Shown: one piece after another, positions 8,223 to 16,229 of the stretch | How the letters are laid out: every line of letters starts with the position of its first letter | Numbering within the stretch: position 1 is the first letter of the stretch | NCBI GenBank assembly: GCA_964242595.1 | Contig: CAXTBC010000005.1 | Span: 25,575-89,574, forward strand | DNA length: 64,000 nucleotides | Direction: 5' to 3' | Source: BOG-908 sp964242595 | GTDB taxonomy: Bacteria > Pseudomonadota > Alphaproteobacteria > Acetobacterales > Acetobacteraceae | Program-made: the position numbers and the translations under genes | The notes under the pieces: generated by a model | The model's database searches: none | Told to the model about the DNA's origin: nothing | The model's input: only the letters and a program-made list of their open reading frames with translations

Positions 8223-8753
8223 ATGGCCAAGCGTTGGTATGTCGTCCACGTCTATTCCGGCTTCGAGAAGAAGATCGCCTCGGCCATCAAGGAGCAGGCC
8301 GAGCAGAAGGGCCTGGCCGACCACATCGACGAGGTGCTGGTGCCCTCCGAGGAGGTGGTCGAGGTGCGCCGCGGCCAGAAGATCAACGCCGAGCGCAAGT
8401 TCTTTCCCGGCTACGTGCTGGTGAAGATGGAACTCACCGACGACGCCTGGCACCTCATCAAAAACACCCCGAAGGTCACCGGCTTCCTGGGCACCAAGCT
8501 GCGCCCCAGCCCGATCAGCGAGGCCGAGGCCGACCGGATCATGAAGCAGGCGCAGGATGGCGTGGACCATCCCCGCCGCAGCGTCATCTTCGAGATCGGC
8601 GAGCAGGTGCGCGTGGCCGACGGCCCGTTCACCAGCTTCAACGGCACGGTGGAGGAGATCGACGAGGAGAAGGGACGGCTCAAGGTGTCGGTCTCGATCT
8701 TCGGGCGGTCCACGCCTGTGGAGCTCGAGTACGGGCAGGTCGAGAAGGTTTAA
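8223..8753 (+). CDS. nusG: Transcription termination/antitermination protein NusG
   Basis: NusG, 176 residues. The N-terminal NGN domain that binds RNA polymerase starts KRWYVVHVYSGFEKKIA and includes FFPGYVLVKMEL. The C-terminal KOW domain (about 123-176) has GEQVRVADGPFTSFNGTVEE and VSIFGRSTPVELEYGQVEKV. It couples transcription to Rho or to ribosomes. It forms a secE-nusG pair. rplK, its usual next gene, is absent: the TAA is followed at once by an AT-rich repeat and a convergent asnB. Confidence 0.98.
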   Translation: MAKRWYVVHVYSGFEKKIASAIKEQAEQKGLADHIDEVLVPSEEVVEVRRGQKINAERKFFPGYVLVKMELTDDAWHLIKNTPKVTGFLGTKLRPSPISEAEADRIMKQAQDGVDHPRRSVIFEIGEQVRVADGPFTSFNGTVEEIDEEKGRLKVSVSIFGRSTPVELEYGQVEKV

Positions 8754-8878
8754 GGCAAGCAGTCCTTTTTGGAAAAAAAGGACCAAAAAACTTTTGCTCC
8801 CTGTCGGGTGGTTCAGGGCAAGCACGCGACAGCGGAGTCAAAGTTTTTTGGTTCGTTTTTCAAAAAAGAACTGCTTTC
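8754..8878. terminator. AT-rich nested-palindrome element, copy 2 (between convergent stops)
   Basis: It fills exactly the gap between the nusG stop (8751-8753) and the asnB stop (8879-8881, other strand). The left arm begins GGCAAGCAGTCC with a hairpin in the A/T run; the right arm contains CAAAGTTTTTTGG and TTTTTCAAAAAAGAAC. The loop has CCTGTCGGGTG against CACGCGACAGCGG, itself nearly complementary. The position and the U-rich stems suit a bidirectional Rho-independent terminator. Confidence 0.85.
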
Positions 8879-10636
8879 TTATCCTAGCGCATCCAGCACC
8901 CCGCCTTCGGCCGCCAACCCCTCCACATGCGCCCGGTGCCAAAGCGCGTAGAACAGCAGCACCCAGGCCGCCATCCCCTCCCGCTTGCCGTCGGCGGCGC
9001 GGAACAGCGCCTCCACCCGCGCCGGCTCGGCTATTTCGGCCACGCCGGCCTGGCGCGCCACCAGGCGGCCCAGCCTGGCGCCATCCTGCGCGATCCAGGC
9101 ACCCACCGGCACGGTGAAGCCCTGCTTGGGCGCGAACGGCCGCGCCGCCGGCAGCGCACCCTCCAGCCAGCGCCGCAGCAGGTATTTGCCCTGGCCGCGC
9201 CGCACCTTCAGCGCGTCCGGCAGCCGGAAGGCGGCTGCGGCCACGCCGGGATCCAGCAGCGGCGTGCGGCCCTCCACGGCGTGCGCCATCAGGCAGCGGT
9301 CCAGCTTGCCCAGCAGGTCGTGCGGCAGCCAGTCTGCCGTATCGGTCGCCTGCGCGGCCTGCAGCCGGGTGCGCCCACCGGCGCCGGCGACCGCCTCGGC
9401 CGCCGCCAGCCCGTCCCGCCACCCGGCGGGCCTGGCGCGCAGCACGTTCAGGCCGTCGAAGGTGCCGCGTCCGCGCATCACCCGACCGCCCTGCCATAGT
9501 GGTCGCATGGCGCTGCGATAGCGGCCGTAGCCGCCGAACACCTCGTCGCCGCCCTCGCCGGACAGCACCACCTTCACCTGCTGGCGGGCGTGGCGGGCCA
9601 GGAACCACGTTGGGATGATCGCGTAGTCCGCCGCCGGGTCGTCCATCGCCGCCACGATCTCCGGCAAGTGGCGCCAGGCCATCTCGCGCGTGACGTCGAT
9701 CGTCGCGTGCACCGCGCCCACCGCCTTGGCCAGAGCGGCGGCCTGCGCCCGTTCGTCGGCCGCCTCGGCCACGTCGAACCCGGCGGTGAAGGCCAGTACC
9801 GGCCGCGTGGCCAGGCGCGCCATGGTGGCCAGGATGGCGGCGCTGTCGATGCCGCCGGACAGGAACAGGCCGTAGGGCACGTCGCTGCGCTGGTGCAGGT
9901 CCACGCTCTGCATCAGCGCGTGGTCAAGCCGGTCCAGCGCCGCGGCCTCGGCGATCTCCTCGGGCGGGCCGTCCGGCAGCGCGGCCACCCGGCTGCGCGC
10001 CACCAGGTGGCCGTCAGCGATGCGCAGCGTCTCGCCAGGCAGCACGCGGAAGATGCCGGGGAAGATCGTCTCCGCCCCGGTGGTGAACTGCATCTGCAGC
10101 AGCTCGCCGCGTGCTCCGGGCCGCACCGCGCGCGTGCCCAGTCCTGCGCCCAGCAGCGCCTGCGGTTCGGAGGCGAACGCGATCCCGCCCGCCACCTGCG
10201 TCCAGTATAGCGGCTTGATGCCGAACGGGTCGCGCGTCAGCGTCAGGGTGCGGCCGGCGCGGTCGTAGATGGCGATGGCGAACATGCCGCGCAGGTGCCG
10301 CGCGTAGCCGTCAGGAGCGGCGGCGTAGAGGTGCAACGGCGGTTCGCAGTCGCTGGCGGTGGCGAACGCAATGCCCGGCATCTCCGCCCACAGCTCGCGG
10401 TAGTTGTACACCTCGCCGTTGGCCACCAAGCTGGCGGGGCCCGCCTGCAGCGGCTGGGCGCCGCCTGGCAGGTCGATGATGGCGAGCCGCGCATGCACCA
10501 GCGCGGCCTGGCCCAGCACCACATGGCCGGCGCCGTCCGGTCCGCGATGCGCGATGCCGCCGGCCAGCGCCGCCAGCACGGCCGGGTCGGGCGGCGGCGC
10601 ATCCTGGGCGAGGGCGATGCCGGCGATGCCGCACAT
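8879..10636 (-). CDS. asnB: Asparagine synthase (glutamine-hydrolysing)-type amidotransferase
   Basis: 585 residues with two domains. The N-terminal class II glutaminase (about 1-200) has nucleophile Cys2 in MCGIAGIALA, GIAHRGPDG and VANGEVYNY. The C-terminal synthetase (about 225-560) has the ATP pyrophosphatase motif FLSGGIDSAAI, LSGEGGDEVFGGYGRY and RTPLLD. Family reaction: ATP-dependent transfer of glutamine nitrogen to aspartate. Its ATG overlaps the stop of the upstream glycosyltransferase (ATGA), and the operon is otherwise glycan-related, so amidation of a sugar acid or other glycan precursor is a reasonable alternative substrate (inference). The 3' end abuts repeat copy 2. Confidence 0.9.
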   Translation of the reverse strand: MCGIAGIALAQDAPPPDPAVLAALAGGIAHRGPDGAGHVVLGQAALVHARLAIIDLPGGAQPLQAGPASLVANGEVYNYRELWAEMPGIAFATASDCEPPLHLYAAAPDGYARHLRGMFAIAIYDRAGRTLTLTRDPFGIKPLYWTQVAGGIAFASEPQALLGAGLGTRAVRPGARGELLQMQFTTGAETIFPGIFRVLPGETLRIADGHLVARSRVAALPDGPPEEIAEAAALDRLDHALMQSVDLHQRSDVPYGLFLSGGIDSAAILATMARLATRPVLAFTAGFDVAEAADERAQAAALAKAVGAVHATIDVTREMAWRHLPEIVAAMDDPAADYAIIPTWFLARHARQQVKVVLSGEGGDEVFGGYGRYRSAMRPLWQGGRVMRGRGTFDGLNVLRARPAGWRDGLAAAEAVAGAGGRTRLQAAQATDTADWLPHDLLGKLDRCLMAHAVEGRTPLLDPGVAAAAFRLPDALKVRRGQGKYLLRRWLEGALPAARPFAPKQGFTVPVGAWIAQDGARLGRLVARQAGVAEIAEPARVEALFRAADGKREGMAAWVLLFYALWHRAHVEGLAAEGGVLDALG

Positions 10637-11655
10637 CAGGCGCGCTCCACGGTGGCGAGGAAGTGCCGCCAGCGCGCCAGCACAGGCGCCTCGGCGTGCA
10701 CCGCCTCGAAGCGCGCGCGGGCAGCCTCCACCATCGCCTCGGCCTGGCTGCGCCGCTGCAGTACGCCCTCGATGCCGGCGGCGAGCGCGATGGCGCTCTC
10801 GCCGGCCACCAGCACGCCGGTGCGCCCGCTCTCGATCAGCTCGCGCGGGCCCTCGGCCATGGCGGCCACCACCGGGCGGCCGGCGGAAAAAGCCTCCAGC
10901 ACCACGTTGCCCAGCGGCTCGCTGCGGCTGGGGCAGGCCAGCAGGGTGCTCGCCGCCAGCAGGGCCGCCGTGTCCGTCCGCCAGCCCAGGAAGTGCACGC
11001 GCGCGGCAACCCCGGCATGGGCGGCCAGGCGCTGCAGCCCCACGCGCTCCGGCCCCTCTCCGGCGATCACCGCGTGCACCCCGTCCAGGCGGCTGATGGC
11101 GGCGATCAGGATGTCAAAGCCCTTGTTGCGGTGCAGCCGCCCCATGGCCAGCACCACCGGCGCGCCTGGCGGGCAGGGCAGGGCAGCCGGCGCCGCGCCG
11201 GCCAGGTCCGGCGCGAAGTTCGGCAGGTAGTGCACCCGGTCGGACGCGACGCCCTGGCTGCGGATCCAGCCCACCATGCCCTCCGTATTGCCCACCAGGT
11301 GGTCGCAGCGGGCGAACTGCAGCAGGTCGTAGTAGCCGCCGAGTCGCCCCACCAGCACCCAGGGGCCGGCCGGGGTGTGGCGAGCGGCGCGGCCCATCCA
11401 GGCCACCGCCACCCTGGGCGCGAAGCGCCGCAGGCGCCGGCCCAGCAGCGGCCTGGTCCACAGGTCGGCCCGGCCGCCCATGCCCATCTGCACCGGCGCC
11501 AGCCCGGCGGCGCGCAGGCGCGCGGCACGTGGCGCGTCGTGGCGGATCACCGGGAGCACGGTCTCGCCCTTCGCGGCCAGGGCTGTGCATAGCCGCTCGT
11601 AGAACAGCTCGGCGCCGCCTGACGGGGCACCGGCCATGATCTGCGCGACCTTCAC
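10636..11655 (-). CDS. Glycosyltransferase, GT4 family
   Basis: About 339 residues, GT-B fold. The N-terminal half has an acceptor loop like AGAPSGGAELFYERL. The C-terminal half has the Rossmann donor domain: VVLAMGRLHRNKGFDILI, GEGPER and the EPLGNVVLEAFSAGRPVVAA motif, whose acidic residues bind the nucleotide-sugar. GTG at 11653-11655 gives MKVAQIMAGAP, a natural start; a TTG 24 bases earlier would run into the repeat. It is translationally coupled to asnB. Donor and acceptor cannot be read from the sequence. Confidence 0.88.
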   Translation of the reverse strand: MKVAQIMAGAPSGGAELFYERLCTALAAKGETVLPVIRHDAPRAARLRAAGLAPVQMGMGGRADLWTRPLLGRRLRRFAPRVAVAWMGRAARHTPAGPWVLVGRLGGYYDLLQFARCDHLVGNTEGMVGWIRSQGVASDRVHYLPNFAPDLAGAAPAALPCPPGAPVVLAMGRLHRNKGFDILIAAISRLDGVHAVIAGEGPERVGLQRLAAHAGVAARVHFLGWRTDTAALLAASTLLACPSRSEPLGNVVLEAFSAGRPVVAAMAEGPRELIESGRTGVLVAGESAIALAAGIEGVLQRRSQAEAMVEAARARFEAVHAEAPVLARWRHFLATVERA

Positions 11656-11667
11656 GTTGGACAGCCA

Positions 11668-11821
11668 AAGGCAAGGCAAGCGGTTCTTTTTTGAAAAAAA
11701 GAACCAAAAAACTTTTGTCTGTTTTGGGCGCGCGTCGGTGAGACGTGGTGTTTCAGCCGTCCGCGACAGCGCTCACAAAAGCTTTTTGCTTCTTTTTCTC
11801 GAAAAAGAAGGCCTTGCTTTC
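11668..11821. repeat. AT-rich nested-palindrome element, copy 3
   Basis: Left arm with GGCAAGCGGTTC and a TTTTTTGAAAAAAA hairpin followed by CCAAAAAACTTTTG; right arm CAAAAGCTTTTTGCTTC with a TTTTTCTCGAAAAAGAAGG hairpin. The right arm abuts the stop of the GT9 gene (11822-11824). It separates two glycosyltransferase genes on the same strand, so it may divide this island into two transcripts. Confidence 0.85.
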
Positions 11822-12784
11822 TCATGCGTGCAACGCCGCCGGCAGCCGGCCGTCGCGCACCAGCAGGTCGAACGCCGCCCACAGCGCCGCTTCTACCGGC
11901 AGGCGGTCCATCGCCGCGCGCCCGGGCTGCCCGTCCGCCAGCACCACAGCCGTGCAGCGGCCGGCAGGCGCGTATTCGCTGGCGGGGGTGGGTCCGAACA
12001 GCCCCAAAGTCGGCGTCCCGGCCGAGGCGGCCAGGTGCATCAGCCCCGAATCGTTGCCAACGAACAGCACGCAGCGCGCCAGGCACGCCGCCGCCTGCGG
12101 CAGCGTCAGCAGGCCCACCAGGTCCAGCGAGCCGGACAGCTCGGCTACCACCCGGGCGGCGGCCGCGCGTTCGGCCACGCCGGGACCGCCGAACACAGCA
12201 AAGCGCGCGCCGGGCAGCCGCAGCGCCAGCCCTGCCGCCAGGGCCACGAAGCGCTCGGCCGGCCACATCTTCGCCGGCCAGTTGGCGGTGGGGCCCAGCC
12301 CGATCACCGGCCCGCCGGCCGGCAGCAGCATGTCGGCGCGCGCGCGGTCGGCCGGCGCCGTCCAGGCGACCGGCAGCGGCGCCTCGTCCAGCCCCAGCGC
12401 GCCGGCGATGTGCCCCAGCCGGTGGCCGGCACGCCGCCCGCCACGCATGATCGCCCGCCGCCGCGCCAGCAGCGTCAGACTCAGCGCCGAGCCGCGCAGA
12501 TCAACCACCAGGTCCCAGCGGCGCCGCGCCACCTGCCACCACAGCGCCGCCCAGTGCAGGTCGGCCGGGCGCTTCTCCACCACAATCACTCGGTCCAGCG
12601 CGGGGAAGCGCGCGAACAGCCCGGCGGCCACCGGTCCGCAGGCGATGGTGAAGCGCGCGTCCGGGTAGGTGCGGGCCAGATGGTCCAGCACGCCGGTGGA
12701 GAGCACGGCATCGCCCAGCCGCGTGGCGGTGACGAACAGGATGCGCCGCGGCGGCGGTCCGGCCGGAGGCAGCTTTCCGCTCAG
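11822..12784 (-). CDS. Glycosyltransferase family 9 (heptosyltransferase-like)
   Basis: About 320 residues, GT-B fold of the GT9 (ADP-heptose transferase) type. The N-terminus RILFVTATRLGDAVLSTGVL matches the family start. Later come GPTANWPAKMWPAERFV and the donor-site segment FVGNDSGLMHLAASAGTPTL. No ATG, GTG or TTG precedes the conserved N-terminus in frame after the nearest stop. The best reading is a CTG start at 12782-12784 that overlaps the upstream TGA (CTGA). A first GTG inside the gene would delete the first beta-strand. It transfers a sugar to LPS core or another surface glycan; the exact sugar is unknown. Confidence 0.85.
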   Translation of the reverse strand: MSGKLPPAGPPPRRILFVTATRLGDAVLSTGVLDHLARTYPDARFTIACGPVAAGLFARFPALDRVIVVEKRPADLHWAALWWQVARRRWDLVVDLRGSALSLTLLARRRAIMRGGRRAGHRLGHIAGALGLDEAPLPVAWTAPADRARADMLLPAGGPVIGLGPTANWPAKMWPAERFVALAAGLALRLPGARFAVFGGPGVAERAAAARVVAELSGSLDLVGLLTLPQAAACLARCVLFVGNDSGLMHLAASAGTPTLGLFGPTPASEYAPAGRCTAVVLADGQPGRAAMDRLPVEAALWAAFDLLVRDGRLPAALHA

Positions 12785-13755
12785 GTGAAGCGCGCCAGGC
12801 GGACGGCGGTGTGGCCGCGGCTGGGGCGCAGGCTGGGCATCACCAGCAGGCAGTCGTCATGCGGGGTGCGCACTTCGCTCGGCCCGTCCAGCGCGATCAG
12901 CGTGTTGCGGCGCGCCACCACGTCGCCGCCACGGAACGGCTGCACGAAGCTGAAACCGCCGGAGCACGCGGTTACCGTCTGGGTCACCTCGGCGAAGCGT
13001 GGACGGCGCGCCGTGAGGGCTGACGGCGCGGGCAGGGGAGCCGTCAGCCCGGTTGCCGCCAGCACGCCGGCGACCGCCGCCTGCATGGCGCCGACCGTGT
13101 CCTGCTGCCAGTGCTGCCCGGCTTCCACCAGCACCGCCACCGGCTGCCCGCCAGGGTCGACGAACCGCGCGTAGTCGATCAGCCGCCGCCCGCCTACGTG
13201 GCCGGCATCGGCCACCACGATCTCCGGCGTGCCGATCCTGGCTGCCAGCTCGCGGCCGCGGGCGGCGGGCCCGCTCAGGATCAGCGGCTCGGAGGGCCAC
13301 AGCATCGAGTGCAGGTCCAGCAGCACGTCCGCCGCATCCACCAGCGGGCGGATGGCGCGCGCGCGCGCCAGTTCGACGGAGCGGCGCGGCCCGTCCAGCA
13401 CGGCGTCGTCCCACAGCCGGTTCATGTCCTCGTCGACGTAGCGCGAGGCGGTGGGCTGCGCCGGGTCGAACCGGTCGTAGGCGGCCAGGTTGGCGAAGCC
13501 CAGGGTCAGCCGGCCGCACAGCAACGCGGGAGGCGTCGTCAGCAGCCGGTCCAGCGCCACGGCGCCGGCGATCTCGTTGCCGTGGATCAGCGCGGTGAGC
13601 AGCACATGCGGGCCGGGTCCAGGCCCGTCGAACCGCCAGAAGCCCTCGACGCCAGTGTCGCCGCCGCGCCAGCGCTCCAGGGATGGCGGCGCGAAGCCGA
13701 TGTCGAACGCCGGCAGCCGGTCCGTCTGCGGGGTGGTGGCCAAGTCCGCTGTCAC
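12781..13755 (-). CDS. Succinylglutamate desuccinylase/aspartoacylase-type zinc deacylase
   Basis: 324 residues, M14-like AstE/AspA fold. The zinc site starts with HGNEIAGAVALDRLL (H and E ligands) and continues at DLLLDLHSML (third His). The stretch YVDEDMNRLWDD is typical of the family. The C-terminal barrel-like part carries FVQPFRGGDVVARRNTLIA. GTG at 13753-13755 is preceded by GGGGG and starts the conserved region; longer readings run into the divergent gene. Sitting first in an operon with GT9, GT4 and asnB, it may remove an acyl group from a glycan or a small precursor (inference). Confidence 0.85.
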   Translation of the reverse strand: MTADLATTPQTDRLPAFDIGFAPPSLERWRGGDTGVEGFWRFDGPGPGPHVLLTALIHGNEIAGAVALDRLLTTPPALLCGRLTLGFANLAAYDRFDPAQPTASRYVDEDMNRLWDDAVLDGPRRSVELARARAIRPLVDAADVLLDLHSMLWPSEPLILSGPAARGRELAARIGTPEIVVADAGHVGGRRLIDYARFVDPGGQPVAVLVEAGQHWQQDTVGAMQAAVAGVLAATGLTAPLPAPSALTARRPRFAEVTQTVTACSGGFSFVQPFRGGDVVARRNTLIALDGPSEVRTPHDDCLLVMPSLRPSRGHTAVRLARFT

Positions 13756-13864
13756 CCCACCCCCTGTCCCGCCAGTGCCGCGCCAGTCTATACCCGGCGC
13801 GCCAGCCCGCAACCGAGGCCGCCGGCAGCGCGTCGCAGGCGGCATTTTGACAGCCACGGACCCC

Positions 13865-15082
13865 ATGCCGCTCCACCCGCTGCACAGAGCCTGGCAGACG
13901 CTGCCGCAGGGTGCCCGGCGGCGGGCGCTCGCGCGGGCCTCCGCCTGGCTGGCGCCGCGGCCGGACTGGCCGGCCCCGGCCGCGCGCGGCGGCTTGGCGG
14001 TAGCCGGCGAGGTCGGCCGTGCCTCCGGCCTGGGCGAGGGCGCCCGGCTGATGCTGGCGGCCCTGGACCAACTCGGCGTGCCCAACTGGTCCATCGCCTG
14101 CGGCCTGCTGCCCGAGGAGGGCGCGACGGCCCCCATCGCCGGGCCGCCGCCGCCCGGCGCGCCGCTGGTGCTGCACGTGAACGCGCCGGTGCTGCCGGCC
14201 ACCCTGCTGCGCCTGCCGCGCGGCCTGCTGCGCGGCAGGCGGGTAATCGGTTACTGGGCGTGGGAGCTGGCAGTAGTGCCGCCATCCTGGCGACACGCCG
14301 CGGCTTTCGTCCACGAGGTGTGGGTGCCGTCGCGCTTCACCGCCGCTTCCCTCGAGCCGCTCGCACCGGGGCGCGTGCGCGTGGTGCCGCACCCGGTGGC
14401 CGCGAGCCCGCCCGCACCTTCGTCCCTGGGCCGCGCCGATTTCGGGCTACCCGAGGGCGCCGTGATGGTGCTGGTCTCGTTTAGCCTGGCCTCCAGCTAC
14501 GCGCGCAAGAACCCGGAGGCCGCCGTGGCCGCGTTCCGCCGCGCGTTCGGCGCCCGGACGGATCGGCTGCTGGTGCTCAAGGTGGCGCATGCCGGCCACG
14601 CGCCGGCGGACCTGGCCAGGCTGGCCGCGCTGGTGGACGGGGCCGCCAACATCCGGCTGGAGACCCGCCTGCTGCCCGGCCCGGACAACCACGCCTTCAC
14701 ACGCAGCGCCGACATCGTGCTCAGCCTGCACCGCAGCGAGGGCTTCGGCCTGGTGCCCGCCGAGGCGATGCTGCTGGGCGTCCCCGTGGTGGCCACCGAC
14801 TACTCCGGCACCACCGACTTCCTCGATGCCGAAAGCGGCATCCCGGTAGCTTACACGCTGGTGCCGGCGCGCGACCCGCGCGGCGTGTTCGAGGCGCCGG
14901 GCGCACTGTGGGCGGAAGCCGACGTGGACGCCGCGGCCGCCGCCCTGGTCCGCCTGGCGGACGACCCGGCCCTGCGCGCGCGCCTGGGCGCGGCGGGGCA
15001 GGACGCGGCACGGCGCCGGCTGGGCAGCGAGGCGCTGGCCCGGGCGGTGCGCGTGCTCGGCCTCGCTGTGGGCGGCGTGTGA
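13865..15082 (+). CDS. Glycosyltransferase, GT4 family
   Basis: 405 residues. A short basic N-terminus is followed by GEVGRASGLGEGARLMLAAL (acceptor-side glycine-rich loop), GYWAWELAVVPP and FVHEVWVPSRFTA. The C-terminal donor domain has SLHRSEGFGLVPAEAMLLG and VPVVATDYSGTTDFL, the family's ExFGxxxxE motif. Such proteins transfer sugars in capsule or O-antigen assembly. ATG at 13865 begins the part that looks like protein; the upstream extension of the frame overlaps the divergent deacylase. The 109-base gap between the two genes must hold both promoters. Its TGA overlaps the next GTG. Confidence 0.88.
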   Translation: MPLHPLHRAWQTLPQGARRRALARASAWLAPRPDWPAPAARGGLAVAGEVGRASGLGEGARLMLAALDQLGVPNWSIACGLLPEEGATAPIAGPPPPGAPLVLHVNAPVLPATLLRLPRGLLRGRRVIGYWAWELAVVPPSWRHAAAFVHEVWVPSRFTAASLEPLAPGRVRVVPHPVAASPPAPSSLGRADFGLPEGAVMVLVSFSLASSYARKNPEAAVAAFRRAFGARTDRLLVLKVAHAGHAPADLARLAALVDGAANIRLETRLLPGPDNHAFTRSADIVLSLHRSEGFGLVPAEAMLLGVPVVATDYSGTTDFLDAESGIPVAYTLVPARDPRGVFEAPGALWAEADVDAAAAALVRLADDPALRARLGAAGQDAARRRLGSEALARAVRVLGLAVGGV

Positions 15083-16149
15083 GGATACTGGTCTGGCAAT
15101 GGGGCCGCTTCGGCGCCGGCCCGCGGGTGGCCACCGACTTCGCTGCCCTGTTCAACACGCTGCCTGGCACCGACGCCGCTCTGTCGCTGGCCGCGCGTGC
15201 GGAGATCCTGACCGGCCCGCACCGGCCGCGCTGCGAGCTGCCGGTGCCCACCTACGCCAGCGTCGCCGGCTATGCCGGCCGCGTGCTGCAGGCGCCGTTC
15301 TTCGTGCCCTGGCTGGTCCGCCGCATCCGCGCCCTGCAGCCGGACGTGGCGCTGTGCGCCATGCCTGGACCGCTGGACCTGGCCATGCACGCCGCCCTGC
15401 GCCGGATGCGGGTGCCCTACGCGGTGGTGGTGCACGATGCCGACCTGCACCCTGGCGACGGCTACCCGCTGCAGATGGTCCTGCAGCGCCAGCTGCTGCG
15501 GCGCGCGGACGCACTGGTGGTGCTGTCCGACCACGTGGGAGACCGGCTGCGCGCGCTGGGGCTGACGCAGGGCCGGCCTGTGCTCAAGACCGGCCTGCCG
15601 CCGCACACGCTGGCCGAGCCGCCGCCGCCGCCGCGCGCCCATGGCGGCAAGCTGCGCCTGCTCTGCTTCGGCCGGCTGCTGCCCTACAAGGGGTTGGACC
15701 TGCTGGCCGATGCGCTGGCCATGGTGCTGCCGCGCCCCGACCTCGAGGTGCGCGTCGTGGGCACCGGGCCCGAAAGTGCCGCGCTGGCGTCTTTGCGTGG
15801 CCTGCCGGGCGTCAGCGTGGAGAACCGCTGGGTGCCGGAGGACGAGGTGGGCACGCTGATTGCCTGGTCTGACGCGATGGTACTGACCCATCGCGAGGCC
15901 AGCCAGAGCGGCGTGGCGGCCGCATCCGCGGCGGCCGGCCGCTGGACCGTCGCCACCAAGGTGGGCGGGCTGACCGAACAGTTGGCCGGCCACTCCGGGG
16001 CCCTGCTCTGCGACGTGGACGCACGCGCGGTGGCCGCCGCCTTTCTCAGGCTGCTCGACGACCCGCCGCCCTGCGGACCGGCGGTGGGCGACTGGCGGGC
16101 AGATGCCGGGCGGTTGGCCGCGGCCTTGCAGGGCGTGGTGAAGCGGTAA
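15079..16149 (+). CDS. Glycosyltransferase, GT4 family
   Basis: 356 residues, GT-B. The N-terminus MRILVWQWGRFGAGPRVATD resembles acceptor domains of GT4 enzymes; VVVHDADLHPGDGYPLQ and VLSDHVGDRL lie mid-protein. The donor domain has LLCFGRLLPYKGLDLLADAL, VVGTGPE and a less typical SQSGVAAASAAAGRWTVAT in place of the usual E-x7-E motif. GTG at 15079 overlaps the upstream TGA (GTGA), so it is coupled to the preceding glycosyltransferase. Its TAA is followed at once by half-repeat copy 4. Confidence 0.87.
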   Translation: MRILVWQWGRFGAGPRVATDFAALFNTLPGTDAALSLAARAEILTGPHRPRCELPVPTYASVAGYAGRVLQAPFFVPWLVRRIRALQPDVALCAMPGPLDLAMHAALRRMRVPYAVVVHDADLHPGDGYPLQMVLQRQLLRRADALVVLSDHVGDRLRALGLTQGRPVLKTGLPPHTLAEPPPPPRAHGGKLRLLCFGRLLPYKGLDLLADALAMVLPRPDLEVRVVGTGPESAALASLRGLPGVSVENRWVPEDEVGTLIAWSDAMVLTHREASQSGVAAASAAAGRWTVATKVGGLTEQLAGHSGALLCDVDARAVAAAFLRLLDDPPPCGPAVGDWRADAGRLAAALQGVVKR

Positions 16150-16215
16150 AGCAAGGAAAGCAGTTCTTTTCGGGGAAAGAACCAAAAAGCTTTTGCTCCC
16201 TGTCGGGTGATGCCG
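16150..16215. terminator. AT-rich element, left arm only, copy 4
   Basis: Begins directly after the TAA at 16147-16149 with GCAAGGAAAGCAGTTC, then the hairpin GTTCTTTTCGGGGAAAGAAC and CAAAAAGCTTTTG, then CTCCCTGTCGGGTG. The right arm is missing. A good terminator for the forward glycosyltransferase pair, lying between convergent genes. Confidence 0.75.
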
Positions 16216-16229
16216 GAGAGGGCCGCGCT

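Noticed and set aside
11680..11707. TTG start of the GT4 gene at 11679 and further upstream codons in the hairpin
   Set aside because: These codons are repeat sequence; the GTG at 11655 gives the family-like MKVAQIMAG start.
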